Assembly: GCA_029238315.1 (NCBI GenBank)
Contig: JAQWGI010000032.1
Coordinates: 1-64,000 of the forward strand
Reading direction: 5' to 3'
DNA from: Polaribacter sp.
GTDB taxonomy: Bacteria > Bacteroidota > Bacteroidia > Flavobacteriales > Flavobacteriaceae
DNA length: 64,000 bases
The translations under genes and the position numbers were made by a program. The notes beneath the pieces were generated by a model, which worked only from the letters and a program-made list of their open reading frames with translations, ran no database searches and had not been told where the DNA came from. Below, one piece after another: positions 47,087 to 56,084 of the stretch (within the stretch, counting starts at the first letter, position 1; each line of letters starts with the position of its first letter).

Positions 47087-47103
47087 ATAAAATATTTTTT
47101 TAA
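46920..47103 (+). pseudogene. Truncated, frameshifted exported rhodanese-like protein gene
   Basis: From the ATG at 46920 a signal peptide is encoded (MKKTIYILIFIFSISVNGQS), then the frame stops at TGA after IEKIQY. Removing one A from the run near 47005 restores a frame reading AIEKYNTESIEYAYVDELKNQT, which then runs into the repeat arm (KKPFDSAQGNNK) and ends at 47103. Y-x-x-V-x-x-L-K is how the rhodanese-domain proteins often found in flavobacterial arsenosugar loci begin, so I read this as an exported rhodanese cut short after about 50 residues. The family call is inference from context and a short match. Confidence 0.6.
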
Positions 47104-47173
47104 AACGCAACAGAAAAAGTGCATACTTTTAGCAAATAATGGAGCAAATAGCTAAAAAAAGGAATCAAAATTT

Positions 47174-47809
47174 ATGAGTAAAAATTTAGTCATTATTTTT
47201 GTAAAAAACATCATTTTAGGTCAGGTAAAAACACGCCTAGCTAAAACGATTGGAGATATTGACGCCTATAATATCTACTCAAATCTTGTAACAACTACAG
47301 AAAAAGCTACCTTAAAATTGGCTATTGAGCGACATATTTATTTTTCGAACGAAATTATGCCATCGTTTTGGAAACACGACAAAAAATTTGTTCAAAAAGG
47401 CGCAGATCTTGGAAGCAGAATGCAACAAGCATTTCAAAATGGATTTGATGAGGGATATGAAAACATTGTGTTAATTGGCTCTGATTTACCAACCATTTCA
47501 AAAGAGATTGTTGAATCAGGTATCTCAAAACTTAAAAATAATGATATTGTTTTTGGTCCTGCAGAAGATGGTGGTTACTATTTAGTTGGAATGTCTAAAA
47601 TGCATCCCTCTATTTTTAAAGATAAACCATGGAGCACATCTAATTTATTAACCCTAACTTTACAAGAATTAAAAGCAAAAAATCATTCAGTGACATTGAT
47701 TGAAACCTTAAATGATATTGATACTTTTGAAGATCTAATTGCTTCCGATTTTTATAAAAACAATTCTAGAATTCAGGAAATTGTAAAACAAAATAAAGCA
47801 ATAAAATAA
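47174..47809 (+). CDS. Arsenosugar biosynthesis glycosyltransferase, TIGR04282 type
   Basis: A 211-residue GT-A-fold protein related to CofC/MobA-like nucleotidyl transferases (DUF2064/TIGR04282). The start VIIFVKNIILGQVKTRLAKTIG is the nucleotide-binding segment, LIGSDLPTI is the metal-binding acidic motif, and FGPAEDGGYYLVGM is diagnostic. In arsenosugar loci this family is predicted to glycosylate the arsenic-bearing ribose after adenine removal. Its place between arsS and the PNP gene supports that role. Confidence 0.9.
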   Translation: MSKNLVIIFVKNIILGQVKTRLAKTIGDIDAYNIYSNLVTTTEKATLKLAIERHIYFSNEIMPSFWKHDKKFVQKGADLGSRMQQAFQNGFDEGYENIVLIGSDLPTISKEIVESGISKLKNNDIVFGPAEDGGYYLVGMSKMHPSIFKDKPWSTSNLLTLTLQELKAKNHSVTLIETLNDIDTFEDLIASDFYKNNSRIQEIVKQNKAIK

Positions 47810-47861
47810 AAAGATACTGAAATACTGAAACAAGTTCAGCACTAGCAAATTCAGCATAAAC

Positions 47862-48677
47862 ATGAAAAAAAAGCAACTACAAGAAACAATTGATTTTCTA
47901 AAATCTAACGGAATTACAAATCCACAAATAGGAATTGTTTTAGGAACTGGTTTAGGAAAACTAGTTGATGAAATCGAAATAGAAAAAGAAATTGCCTATT
48001 CAGAAATTCCAAATTTTCCGCAAGCAACGGTTGAGTTTCATTCTGGAAAATTAATTTACGGAACATTAGCTAATAAAAAAGTGGTAGTAATGTCTGGTCG
48101 TTTTCATGTTTATGAAGGGCATTCTCTCTGGGAAGTTACTTATGGAATTAGAACCATGCACGGTTTAGGCATATCTACTTTATTGATTTCTAATGCTGCT
48201 GGAGCTATAAATCTTTCATATAAGAAAGGAGATTTAATGTTGTTAGAAGATCATTTAAACCTACAAGGGAACTCTCCATTAGCGTTTAAAGGTGCCTATG
48301 ATTTTGGGAATATTTTTGCTGACATGTTAGCACCTTATTCAAAAAAAATCAATTCTAAATTGAAAAAAATCGCGCAGCAAAACGATATACAATTGCACGA
48401 AGGAATGTACGCAAGTGTTGTGGGTCCACAATTAGAAACCAGAGCAGAATATAGAATGTTACAAATTTTAGAAGCTGATGCGGTTGGCATGAGCACCGTT
48501 CCAGAAGTGATCGTTGCCAAACAATTAGCATTGCCTTGTGCAGCAATTTCTGTTTTGACGGATGAATGTGATCCGAAGAATTTACAACCTGTTGATATTG
48601 CAGAAATCATTGCAGTTGCTGGTGAGGCAGAACCAAAAATGATTACATTATTTAAAGAATTAATTTTAAATTTATAG
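47862..48677 (+). CDS. Purine nucleoside phosphorylase (trimeric type)
   Basis: A 271-residue enzyme with the class I family pattern. GIVLGTGLGKL is the phosphate loop, MSGRFHVYEGHSLWEVTYG and LLISNAAGAINLSYKKGD follow, then VGPQLETRAEYRMLQILEADAVGMSTVPEVIVAK. It normally cleaves purine nucleosides with phosphate. Inside the arsenosugar locus it is the obvious candidate for removing adenine from 5'-deoxy-5'-dimethylarsinoyl adenosine, the ArsS product, though general purine salvage is also possible. Confidence 0.93.
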   Translation: MKKKQLQETIDFLKSNGITNPQIGIVLGTGLGKLVDEIEIEKEIAYSEIPNFPQATVEFHSGKLIYGTLANKKVVVMSGRFHVYEGHSLWEVTYGIRTMHGLGISTLLISNAAGAINLSYKKGDLMLLEDHLNLQGNSPLAFKGAYDFGNIFADMLAPYSKKINSKLKKIAQQNDIQLHEGMYASVVGPQLETRAEYRMLQILEADAVGMSTVPEVIVAKQLALPCAAISVLTDECDPKNLQPVDIAEIIAVAGEAEPKMITLFKELILNL

Positions 48678-48735
48678 CACCAAGATTTTTAGAAACAAAA
48701 ATAAAGACAAATTTCAAAATACGTCTTGTTTCTTG

Positions 48736-48756
48736 TTTCTTTCATCTTGAAAGAAA
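48736..48756 (+). promoter_or_regulatory. Hairpin just upstream of the arsM start codon
   Basis: TTTCTTTCA-TCT-TGAAAGAAA is a perfect 9-bp stem with a three-base loop, ending two bases before the ATG of arsM. It could control access of ribosomes or act as an operator. Function is inference. Confidence 0.4.
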
Positions 48757-48758
48757 AC

Positions 48759-49727
48759 ATGAGTTACCTAGAAACCACACACAACGTATATAAAGAAGCA
48801 GCCTTAACGCCAAATGTTGGGCTTTGCTGTACCACAAATCCTATTTGGGAATTACCGGGATTAAAAATCCCTAGAATTATGCAAGAAATGAATTACGGTT
48901 GTGGTTCTACCGTACATGCACGCGATTTAACAAACAATCCAAAAATGCTTTATGTTGGAGTTGGTGGCGGAATGGAATTGTTACAATTTGCGTATTTTAA
49001 CAGAAATAAAGGAGGTGTAATTGGTTTAGATGTAGTTGATGAAATGTTAGAAGCATCCCGTAAAAACTTTAAAATTGCCGAAGAACAAAACGATTGGTTC
49101 AAATCTGATTTTGTTGATTTACGAAAAGGCGACGCCATGAATTTGCCAGTCGAAGACAATTCGATTGATGTTGCTGCTCAAAACTGTTTATTCAATATTT
49201 TTAAGTCGGATGATTTACAAAAAGCGATTGCAGAAATGTACAGAGTTTTAAAACCTCACGGACGTTTAGTTATGAGTGATCCAACCTGTGAGCAACCAAT
49301 GAATGATAAACTACGTAATGACGAGCGTTTGCGTGCACTTTGTTTAAGTGGAAGTTTAACGATTGCCGATTATGTAAAAGCATTAACCGATGCTGGTTTT
49401 GGAACGATAGAAATTAGAGCTAGAAAACCATACAGAATTTTAGATCCGAAAAATTACCCAACAGACGAATTAATTTATATAGAATCTATTGAAGTTGCTG
49501 CAATTAAAGATCCGATGCCAAAAGATGGACCTTGTATTTTTACAGGAAAAGCGGCTATTTATTATGGTGAAGAAGATTTTTTTGATGATGGTTTAGGACA
49601 TGTGCTATTAAAAAACCAACCTTTAGCAATTTGTGATAAAAGTGCAAAAGCATTGCAAGATTTAGGAAGAGACGACATCTTTTTCTCTCCTTCTACTTTT
49701 CATTATGATGGCGGTGGTTGTTGTTAA
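48759..49727 (+). CDS. arsM: Arsenosugar biosynthesis arsenite methyltransferase ArsM
   Basis: SAM-dependent methyltransferase making methylated arsenicals. I start at the ATG at 48759 (MSYLETTHNVYKEAAL, 322 residues); the listed longer start is read-through of the leader hairpin. The N-terminal GLCCTTNPIWELPGLKIP carries two cysteines, the SAM loop is YVGVGGGMELLQFAYF, and MSDPTCEQP holds another cysteine of the arsenic site. The protein ends in GGGCC. It follows the PNP gene in the same direction. With ArsS it defines the locus as arsenosugar synthesis rather than simple detoxification. Confidence 0.94.
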   Translation: MSYLETTHNVYKEAALTPNVGLCCTTNPIWELPGLKIPRIMQEMNYGCGSTVHARDLTNNPKMLYVGVGGGMELLQFAYFNRNKGGVIGLDVVDEMLEASRKNFKIAEEQNDWFKSDFVDLRKGDAMNLPVEDNSIDVAAQNCLFNIFKSDDLQKAIAEMYRVLKPHGRLVMSDPTCEQPMNDKLRNDERLRALCLSGSLTIADYVKALTDAGFGTIEIRARKPYRILDPKNYPTDELIYIESIEVAAIKDPMPKDGPCIFTGKAAIYYGEEDFFDDGLGHVLLKNQPLAICDKSAKALQDLGRDDIFFSPSTFHYDGGGCC

Positions 49728-49969
49728 ATGAATGTCATTTCCAACAGTTTACTTTTTTTTTAAAAACTATTGCATATTATTTATTAAAGCACTCAAATAC
49801 ATTGCTTTATAATTACCGACATCAATGCAAGTTGTTAGAACTAAACTAACTTTTATTTTCTGTAATCCCAATCCGTTAATGACAATAAAAAAGATGCTGT
49901 TTTTTTTACACCGGCATACACTAAGACACCAATAAAGAAATAGAAAAACAATTTTACTCTTAGAGGTTT

Positions 49970-50803
49970 CTAAATTTTTATAGTCACAACGGGCAAGCTT
50001 GCATGGTTGCTCAAATCTTCTGCAACACTACCTTCAAAAAGGTGAGACATTCCTTTTCTACCATTGGTACTAATTACAATTAAATCTGCACCTATCAAAT
50101 TAGAGAAGTTTAAAATTCCTTTTTCAATTGTGTGCTCACACTCAAAAGAAACTTCTTTTAATTTACTGATATCCTGACCTGCTTTGGTTAAAAAATTTGC
50201 CGCCATTTCTTGCATTTGAGAAGATGATTTAAATTGATCATTGGGTAAATTAACATATAATAAATGCAATTCTGAATTAAAAAACTCCATCAATTTTAAG
50301 GCTTTTTTATAAGCAGGAATTGATTTTTCAGAAAAATCAGATGCATACACAACGTCTTCAAAATTTAAATCAAATAATTCTTCTTTTAATACTAAAACCG
50401 GAACTGTAGCGTGTCTAATAACTTTTTCTGTGTTGGATCCTATGAAAATTTCTTTGATTCCGCTTGCACCATGAGAACTCATCAATATTAAATCTGCATT
50501 TATTTCTTCTGCAATTGCATTAATTTCACTGAAAGATAAATAATGCTTAATTATTGAAGTAACTTTTACATCCTTTAAATAGGGTTTGTCTAAAAATTTC
50601 TTAAACTTTTTTTCGGCGAGTTTTAAGTAAAAAACAGACTGCTCTTGTAAATCGCTGGCACTTTCACTCAAAGAAACAACACTTAAATTTAACATGTGTA
50701 AAACAATAATTTCGATATCACTTCTTTTTGCCAATAGCGCAGCAGCTTTTAAAGCATGTGCTGAGTGTTCAGAAAAATCTACGGGTACAATAACTTTTTT
50801 CAT
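49970..50803 (-). CDS. Universal stress protein, tandem UspA domains
   Basis: A 277-residue protein with two Usp domains, residues about 1-142 and 150-277. Each begins with a beta-strand followed by aspartate (VIVPVDFSEHSAHALKAA; VVYASDFSEKSIPAYKKA). Nucleotide-binding-type loops occur in both (MSSHGASGIKEIFIGS; ISTNGRKGMSHLFEGS), so ATP binding is likely. It lies on the opposite strand, breaking the arsenosugar locus from the redox block. No specific partner is suggested. Confidence 0.9.
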   Translation of the reverse strand: MKKVIVPVDFSEHSAHALKAAALLAKRSDIEIIVLHMLNLSVVSLSESASDLQEQSVFYLKLAEKKFKKFLDKPYLKDVKVTSIIKHYLSFSEINAIAEEINADLILMSSHGASGIKEIFIGSNTEKVIRHATVPVLVLKEELFDLNFEDVVYASDFSEKSIPAYKKALKLMEFFNSELHLLYVNLPNDQFKSSSQMQEMAANFLTKAGQDISKLKEVSFECEHTIEKGILNFSNLIGADLIVISTNGRKGMSHLFEGSVAEDLSNHASLPVVTIKI

Positions 50804-50881
50804 GTTTGTTAATTTTTGAATAATCCCAAAATTAAATTATTGAAATATAGTATTTTAGAACATTTATCATGTTTTAAAATT

Positions 50882-51895
50882 TTATTTAATTCGTTGATTT
50901 TCATATAATTTTTTTAATAAAGTCTCCGTTGGTTTATTCTGCGGTGTAAATCGATTGTTGTTCTTGCCTCCAGAATTTTGATGATTGTAAAACCATTTCC
51001 AAATAAAACCTCCAGCGAACCAATCTTCTTTCCAGAATTGATTGTAAATTGCTTGTGTAGCATTTAATTGAGCTTCTAAGTTGATATTTCCTTGAGTTCT
51101 GTTTGATTCCCAAGGTTTTTCTCCGGTAAAGTGAACACTTCTATACCCATATTCTGTAAATAAAATTGGCTTCTTAAATTTTTGATGCACTTTTAGAATT
51201 TCATTTTTATGTGGTTTCCACCCGTTTTCAAAATCTAAAACCGATGGTGTTTTGAGATCGCTCAATGGAAAATAGGCATCTACACCAATATAATCTAACT
51301 CATTCCAAAACGAAACGCTTTTATACTCATCCCAATTGGAAGCATAAGTTAATTTTCCTTGATATATTTTTTTAATTTTTACAATTAACCCTTTCCAGTA
51401 TTCTGGTCTTTTTGCAACAAATAGTTGTAATTCAGTTCCAATACAAAAAATATCAGCATTTATTTTTTTAGCAATACCTGCATAGTCTAATATAAATTTC
51501 TCGTAAGAATTTTCTAATTTTTTCCAATCTTGCTCCGTTTCCATATCAATAAAACCTGTGTACAAGCCTTTAGCAACCCATAATTGAGGTTTTATCATTA
51601 TCTTTATAGGATGCTTTTGAAATTCTTGAGAGTATTGTGCGATACCTTTTTTAGTTTCACCAAACCATTGCCTTTCTGAATTATAAATAATAGTTGGATT
51701 TTTTAAATCTCTAAAAAAACCAAACGGCATTAAAGCTACATAATTAGCATTTACATTTAAAACAGGTTTTACGTGCTTATTCTCTAACCGTTCTCTTGAG
51801 GCTACAAAACTAATTCCATTTACTTTTTGATGCTCTGAGACACAAGAAAATTGCAAAAAAATAAGACTAAATAAAATGAAGGAGTTGATTTTCAT
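50882..51895 (-). CDS. GH113-like glycoside hydrolase, lipoprotein
   Basis: A 337-residue TIM-barrel hydrolase from the ATG at 51895 (MKINSFILFSLIFLQFSCVSEHQ, a lipoprotein signal with cysteine); the listed start adds upstream residues. NANYVALMPFGFFRD, the acid/base glutamate in FCIGTELQLF and the nucleophile glutamate in PILFTEYGYRS are as in GH113-type barrels, whose studied members cleave beta-mannan. The WKWFYNHQNSGGKNN end matches Bacteroidota members. Its substrate is not proven. It is 78 bases upstream of the Usp gene on the same strand. Confidence 0.85.
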   Translation of the reverse strand: MKINSFILFSLIFLQFSCVSEHQKVNGISFVASRERLENKHVKPVLNVNANYVALMPFGFFRDLKNPTIIYNSERQWFGETKKGIAQYSQEFQKHPIKIMIKPQLWVAKGLYTGFIDMETEQDWKKLENSYEKFILDYAGIAKKINADIFCIGTELQLFVAKRPEYWKGLIVKIKKIYQGKLTYASNWDEYKSVSFWNELDYIGVDAYFPLSDLKTPSVLDFENGWKPHKNEILKVHQKFKKPILFTEYGYRSVHFTGEKPWESNRTQGNINLEAQLNATQAIYNQFWKEDWFAGGFIWKWFYNHQNSGGKNNNRFTPQNKPTETLLKKLYENQRIK

Positions 51896-52297
51896 TGCTT
51901 CTAAATTAGGCATTTTTTTATAATAACAAGCTCAGTCTAATATTACAAGATTCCCAGACCGTGATTGACACTATTCTCTATGTTGTTTGTAACAACTAAT
52001 TTTTATATATAAAATATAAAACCATGTAACCATACGTAAGAATTTTGAATGCGTAAATAGCTATAAGCTGTTCTTTAAAAAAGCAGTATTTCCTTGAAAA
52101 AAGCAATAATGTTAAAGAAAAAAATAAAAATAGAATTGTAAAACTTATTGTAATTTATTTAAGAATGCAAGAAAATGTATGTTGAAAAAAATATTTAATT
52201 CCAAACTTTTTTTCAATCTGTCTTTAATCATTATAAATAAAAGAAAGTTATTAAGTTTGTAACTTGCAATACGACTTATTTGCTAACACTCTAATTT
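51896..52297. other. Intergenic region between divergent genes, no gene seen
   Basis: About 400 AT-rich bases. Upstream of the oxidoreductase gene TTTG (52256-52259) is followed by CTTATTTG (52275-52282), a weak match to a Bacteroidota promoter. No coding frame is supportable. Confidence 0.45.
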
Positions 52298-53638
52298 ATG
52301 GAACATATTGTTATTATTGGAAACGGAATTTCAGGAGTTACTGCTGCAAGGCACATCAGAAAAAACTCTGACAAAGAAATTACCATTGTTTCTGCAGAAA
52401 CAGATTATTTCTTTTCTAGAACTGCATTGATGTATGTGTATATGGGTCACATGAAGTTTGAACATACACAACCTTATGAGCCTTGGTTTTGGAAGAAAAA
52501 TCGCATCAACCTAAAAAAAGGAACTGTTTCTAAAGTACATTCAAATACTAATAAAATTGAATTTAGTGATGGTCAAGAATTAAGTTTTGACAAATTGATA
52601 ATTGCCACGGGTTCAAAACCCAACAAGTTTGGTTGGCCAGGTCAAGATTTAAATGGCGTAATGGGCATGTATCACAAACAAGATCTAGATAATCTTGAAA
52701 AATATGCGCCAAATAATCAAATTTGTAAACGCGCTGTAATTGTTGGTGGTGGATTGATAGGAGTTGAATTGGCAGAAATGCTCCATAGTAGAAACATTCC
52801 AGTGACATTTTTAGTAAGAGAAAATAGCTTTTGGGGTAATGTTTTACCAAAAGAAGCATCTGCAATGATTAATAAAGAGATATTAGATACCAATATTGAT
52901 TTGCGCTTAGGTGTTAATTTAAAAGAAATTAATTCTGATGAAAACGGCAATGTAAAATCGGTAATTATTGCAGAAACAAATGAAGAAATTGAATGTACCG
53001 TTGTTGGATTAACAGCAGGGGTTTCGCCAAACGTAGATTTTCTTAAAAATTCTGATTTAGAAATTGGCAGAGGCGTAAAAGTAAATCGGTTTTTAGAAAC
53101 CAATATCAAAAATATTTATGCTATTGGAGATTGTGCAGAACAACACAAACAAATTGGATATAGAAAAACCACTGAAGCAGTTTGGTATTCAGGTAGAATG
53201 ATGGGAGAAACAGTTGCGCAAACTATTTGTGGAAATAAAATTAAATACAACCCAGGGCATTGGTTTAATTCTGCAAAATTTTTTGATATAGAATACCAAA
53301 CCTACGGTTGGGTTTGGCCAAAACCAAAAGAAAATGAAGCTCACTTTTATTGGGAGCATAAAAGTGGTAAAAAATGTATTCATATCAATTACGATAAAAA
53401 CACATTAGAATTTATTGGCATCAATACTTTCGGAATTAGAATGCGTCACGAATTTTTTGACAAAGTTTTGACCGAAAAAAACTCCATAAATTATGTTTTA
53501 GAACATTTAGCCGATGCAAATTTTGATCCTGAGTTTTACAAATTACACGAGCCAGAAATTGTAGTAAAATTCAATCAAGAAAACAATACAAACATCCAAT
53601 TGAAGAAAAAAAGTTGGGCAAGAATCTTTAGCGTATAA
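52298..53638 (+). CDS. FAD/NAD(P)-dependent oxidoreductase
   Basis: A 446-residue two-dinucleotide-binding flavoprotein. The FAD loop is IVIIGNGISGVTAARHIR, the NAD(P) loop VIVGGGLIGVELAEML, and IYAIGDCAEQH is the second FAD motif. The last 120 residues (WFDIEYQTYGWVWPKP...) form a C-terminal domain I do not recognise. There is no adjacent rubredoxin or nitrite reductase subunit. It heads a plus-strand block with a membrane 4Fe-4S protein and three glycosyltransferases, so it may pass electrons from NAD(P)H to that protein. Confidence 0.9.
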   Translation: MEHIVIIGNGISGVTAARHIRKNSDKEITIVSAETDYFFSRTALMYVYMGHMKFEHTQPYEPWFWKKNRINLKKGTVSKVHSNTNKIEFSDGQELSFDKLIIATGSKPNKFGWPGQDLNGVMGMYHKQDLDNLEKYAPNNQICKRAVIVGGGLIGVELAEMLHSRNIPVTFLVRENSFWGNVLPKEASAMINKEILDTNIDLRLGVNLKEINSDENGNVKSVIIAETNEEIECTVVGLTAGVSPNVDFLKNSDLEIGRGVKVNRFLETNIKNIYAIGDCAEQHKQIGYRKTTEAVWYSGRMMGETVAQTICGNKIKYNPGHWFNSAKFFDIEYQTYGWVWPKPKENEAHFYWEHKSGKKCIHINYDKNTLEFIGINTFGIRMRHEFFDKVLTEKNSINYVLEHLADANFDPEFYKLHEPEIVVKFNQENNTNIQLKKKSWARIFSV

Positions 53639-53729
53639 AAGTATGAAGCATTCATAACTAAATTTACACCTAAGAAAATGTTTAAATGAATGTCGCATAT
53701 GACATTAAAAAAAACAATAGACAAAACAG

Positions 53730-55355
53730 ATGAAGACAATAAAAAAATCAGGTTTACTTCTTTTCTTAATTGGTTTAACCATCTTTACTGGAACAATATT
53801 TACTGGTTCATTTTCATTAACTTCTGATGAATTTGGTTCTTTTATCAAAGAAAAAAACTACAAAAACGAACTGATTAAAGATGAACTTCAAAAAGCAGTT
53901 GTAACATCAGAAAATATAAATATTTTCGAGTTTTCTAGCCGAGTTAGAAATGCATACAAAGTTTCAAACGAGCATTATGAAGCTCTAATTAATAAATACG
54001 ATTCAGAAAAAAATTGGACTAAAAAAGGCGAGCAATATCAATATAAAATTTACGGAAAACCGCATAGTTTAAGTTTTGAATTGGCTAAAATAGCAGGTGC
54101 TGGATTTGCAGCAGAAAATCCAATTTTAATGTGGTTCTTAACTTTTGGATTGGGTATTCTCGGTGCGCTTTTATTTATAATTCCGGATGTAATTTTATTA
54201 GGAAAACCAGGAATTAAAAACAACGGAATTTTCTTAAACGCAGCCACCAATCGTGGTTGGATTGGTTGGTTTGCTTTTGTCTTTTTAGTTGGATTTTACA
54301 TACTGCTATATTTCTATCCAGATTATATTGTAAACTGGGTATATTTAGTAGATTCAATAAGTGAATCTATAAATGGAAACCTTGCCTCTCAATGGTTTTT
54401 ATACGGTTTTTTATATTGTATTGTAATGACTGTTATGGCTGTGAGAATGTATATTAAATACCGTCATAATAAATATCAAATTTTAAGAACTACGTCTGTT
54501 TTATTTTTTCAAATTGTCTTTGCCTTTTTAATTCCAGAAATTTTGGTTCGCTTTGAGAAACCTTGGTATGATTTTAAAAATGCTTTTCCTTTAGATTATG
54601 ATTTTTTCTTTAAATGGAATTTAGACGAACTACTTTCTAGTGGCGGATTTGGGTTGTTTATATTATTTTGGGGAGTTGTTTTAACAATCGTTGTTGTACC
54701 TGTAATGGTCTATTTCTTCGGAAAAAGATGGTATTGTTCTTGGGTTTGTGGTTGTGGCGGATTGGCAGAAACTCTAGGCGACCCTTACAGGCAACTCTCT
54801 AGTAAAACCTTATTATCTTGGAAAGCAGAACGCATTATTATTCATTCTGTGTTAATTGTTGTTCTAGTGATGACAGGTTTTGCGTTGTACACTTTCTTCT
54901 CTGGCGATGATCAAGTAATGGGAATTAAAACTCAATCTATTCAAGATATCTATGGATTTTTAATAGGCGCTATTTTTGCAGGAGTTATTGGCACAGGTTT
55001 TTATCCAATTTTTGGAAACAGAGTTTGGTGTCGTTTTGGTTGCCCATTAGCAGCATATTTAGGATTTGTTCAACGTTTTAAATCGCGTTTTAGAATTACA
55101 ACAAATGGTGGACAATGTATTTCTTGTGGAAATTGTTCTACCTATTGTGAACAAGGAATTGACGTTAGAGCCTATGCTCAAAAAGGAGAAAATATTGTAC
55201 GTTCTAGTTGTGTTGGTTGTGGTATTTGCTCTGCAGTTTGCCCCCGAGGAGTCTTAAAGTTAGAAAATGGCCCAGAAAAAGGACGTATCAATCCAACAGA
55301 TATCTTACTCGGAAATGATGTTGATTTAATGAAGTTAGTAAATGACAAAAACTAA
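53730..55355 (+). CDS. Membrane 4Fe-4S protein, NapH/YccM-like
   Basis: A 541-residue polytopic protein. An N-terminal span (GLLLFLIGLTIFTGTIFTG) is followed by a hydrophilic external part (about 30-130) and then a series of spans. The conserved polyferredoxin patterns are CSWVCGCGGLAETLGDPYR and CRFGCPLAAYLG. The C-terminus has two cluster motifs, CISCGNCSTYCEQG and CVGCGICSAVCPRG, each likely binding one 4Fe-4S. The design is that of NapH/YccM-type membrane electron carriers. It follows the flavoprotein by about 90 bases, which suggests one redox unit. Its acceptor is unknown. Confidence 0.9.
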   Translation: MKTIKKSGLLLFLIGLTIFTGTIFTGSFSLTSDEFGSFIKEKNYKNELIKDELQKAVVTSENINIFEFSSRVRNAYKVSNEHYEALINKYDSEKNWTKKGEQYQYKIYGKPHSLSFELAKIAGAGFAAENPILMWFLTFGLGILGALLFIIPDVILLGKPGIKNNGIFLNAATNRGWIGWFAFVFLVGFYILLYFYPDYIVNWVYLVDSISESINGNLASQWFLYGFLYCIVMTVMAVRMYIKYRHNKYQILRTTSVLFFQIVFAFLIPEILVRFEKPWYDFKNAFPLDYDFFFKWNLDELLSSGGFGLFILFWGVVLTIVVVPVMVYFFGKRWYCSWVCGCGGLAETLGDPYRQLSSKTLLSWKAERIIIHSVLIVVLVMTGFALYTFFSGDDQVMGIKTQSIQDIYGFLIGAIFAGVIGTGFYPIFGNRVWCRFGCPLAAYLGFVQRFKSRFRITTNGGQCISCGNCSTYCEQGIDVRAYAQKGENIVRSSCVGCGICSAVCPRGVLKLENGPEKGRINPTDILLGNDVDLMKLVNDKN

Positions 55356-55366
55356 ACAAACAATCG

Positions 55367-55374
55367 TATTTTTG
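55367..55374 (+). promoter_or_regulatory. -7-like element before the glycosyltransferase genes
   Basis: TATTTTTG fits TAnnTTTG, 20 bases before the ATG at 55395; it could give the three glycosyltransferase genes an extra promoter. No clear -33 box. Confidence 0.4.
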
Positions 55375-55394
55375 CCACAACTTAAAAACACTTA

Positions 55395-56084
55395 ATGTCG
55401 ATTATAAAAGTCATTATTCCTGCTTATAACGAGCAAGATTCTATTGCAAATGTAATTCAAGATATTCCATCTTTTGTTGATGAAATTATTGTTGTTAGTA
55501 ATAACTCAACTGATAAAACTGAAGAAAATGCTTCAAATGCTGGCGCAACTGTTTTAAAAGAAAATAGAAAAGGATATGGCTTTGCGTGTTTGAAAGGAAT
55601 GGATTACATCGCAAATCAAAACACAAAACCAGCAATTGTTGTTTTTTTAGATGGTGATTATTCAGATTACCCTGAACAATTAACAGAGATTGTAAATCCT
55701 ATTATAAATGATGACATTGATTTTGTAATTGGTGCAAGAGTAAAACGACTTAGAGAACAAGGTTCTATGACAGCTCCTCAAATTTTCGGAAACTGGTTAG
55801 CAACTTTTTTAATGAAACTTTTTTTTGGCGCGAAATTCACTGATTTAGGCCCTTTTAGAGCCATAAAATACGATAAACTGCTAGCACTAAAAATGGAAGA
55901 TAAAACCTATGGATGGACTGTTGAAATGCAATTAAAAGCATTGAAACAGCAATTATCTTATGTAGAAATTCCGATGAAATACAGAAATCGAATCGGTGTT
56001 TCTAAAGTTTCTGGAACCGTAAAAGGAAGTGTAATGGCAGGAGTTAAAATTTTAGGTTGGATTTTTAAATATAGTTTTAAATGA
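55395..56084 (+). CDS. GT2 glycosyltransferase, dolichol-phosphate-mannose synthase-like
   Basis: A 229-residue GT-A-fold enzyme without membrane spans. VIIPAYNEQDSIANVI is the nucleotide-sugar-binding start, VFLDGDYSDYPEQL contains the metal-binding DGD, and GPFRAIKYDKL and EMQLKALKQ follow. Such enzymes transfer sugar from a nucleotide donor to polyprenyl phosphate or another acceptor. The next gene starts within its stop codon (ATGA overlap), so the two are translationally coupled. Confidence 0.9.
   Translation: MSIIKVIIPAYNEQDSIANVIQDIPSFVDEIIVVSNNSTDKTEENASNAGATVLKENRKGYGFACLKGMDYIANQNTKPAIVVFLDGDYSDYPEQLTEIVNPIINDDIDFVIGARVKRLREQGSMTAPQIFGNWLATFLMKLFFGAKFTDLGPFRAIKYDKLLALKMEDKTYGWTVEMQLKALKQQLSYVEIPMKYRNRIGVSKVSGTVKGSVMAGVKILGWIFKYSFK

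Noticed and set aside
51956-51966. Shared 11-mer AGACCGTGATT at 10648 and 51956
   Set aside because: Too short and without wider similarity; chance match is likely.
53691-53706. TGTCGCATATGACA-like small inverted repeat before the 4Fe-4S gene
   Set aside because: Six-base arms only; could be a decayed repeat end, but not strong enough to annotate.
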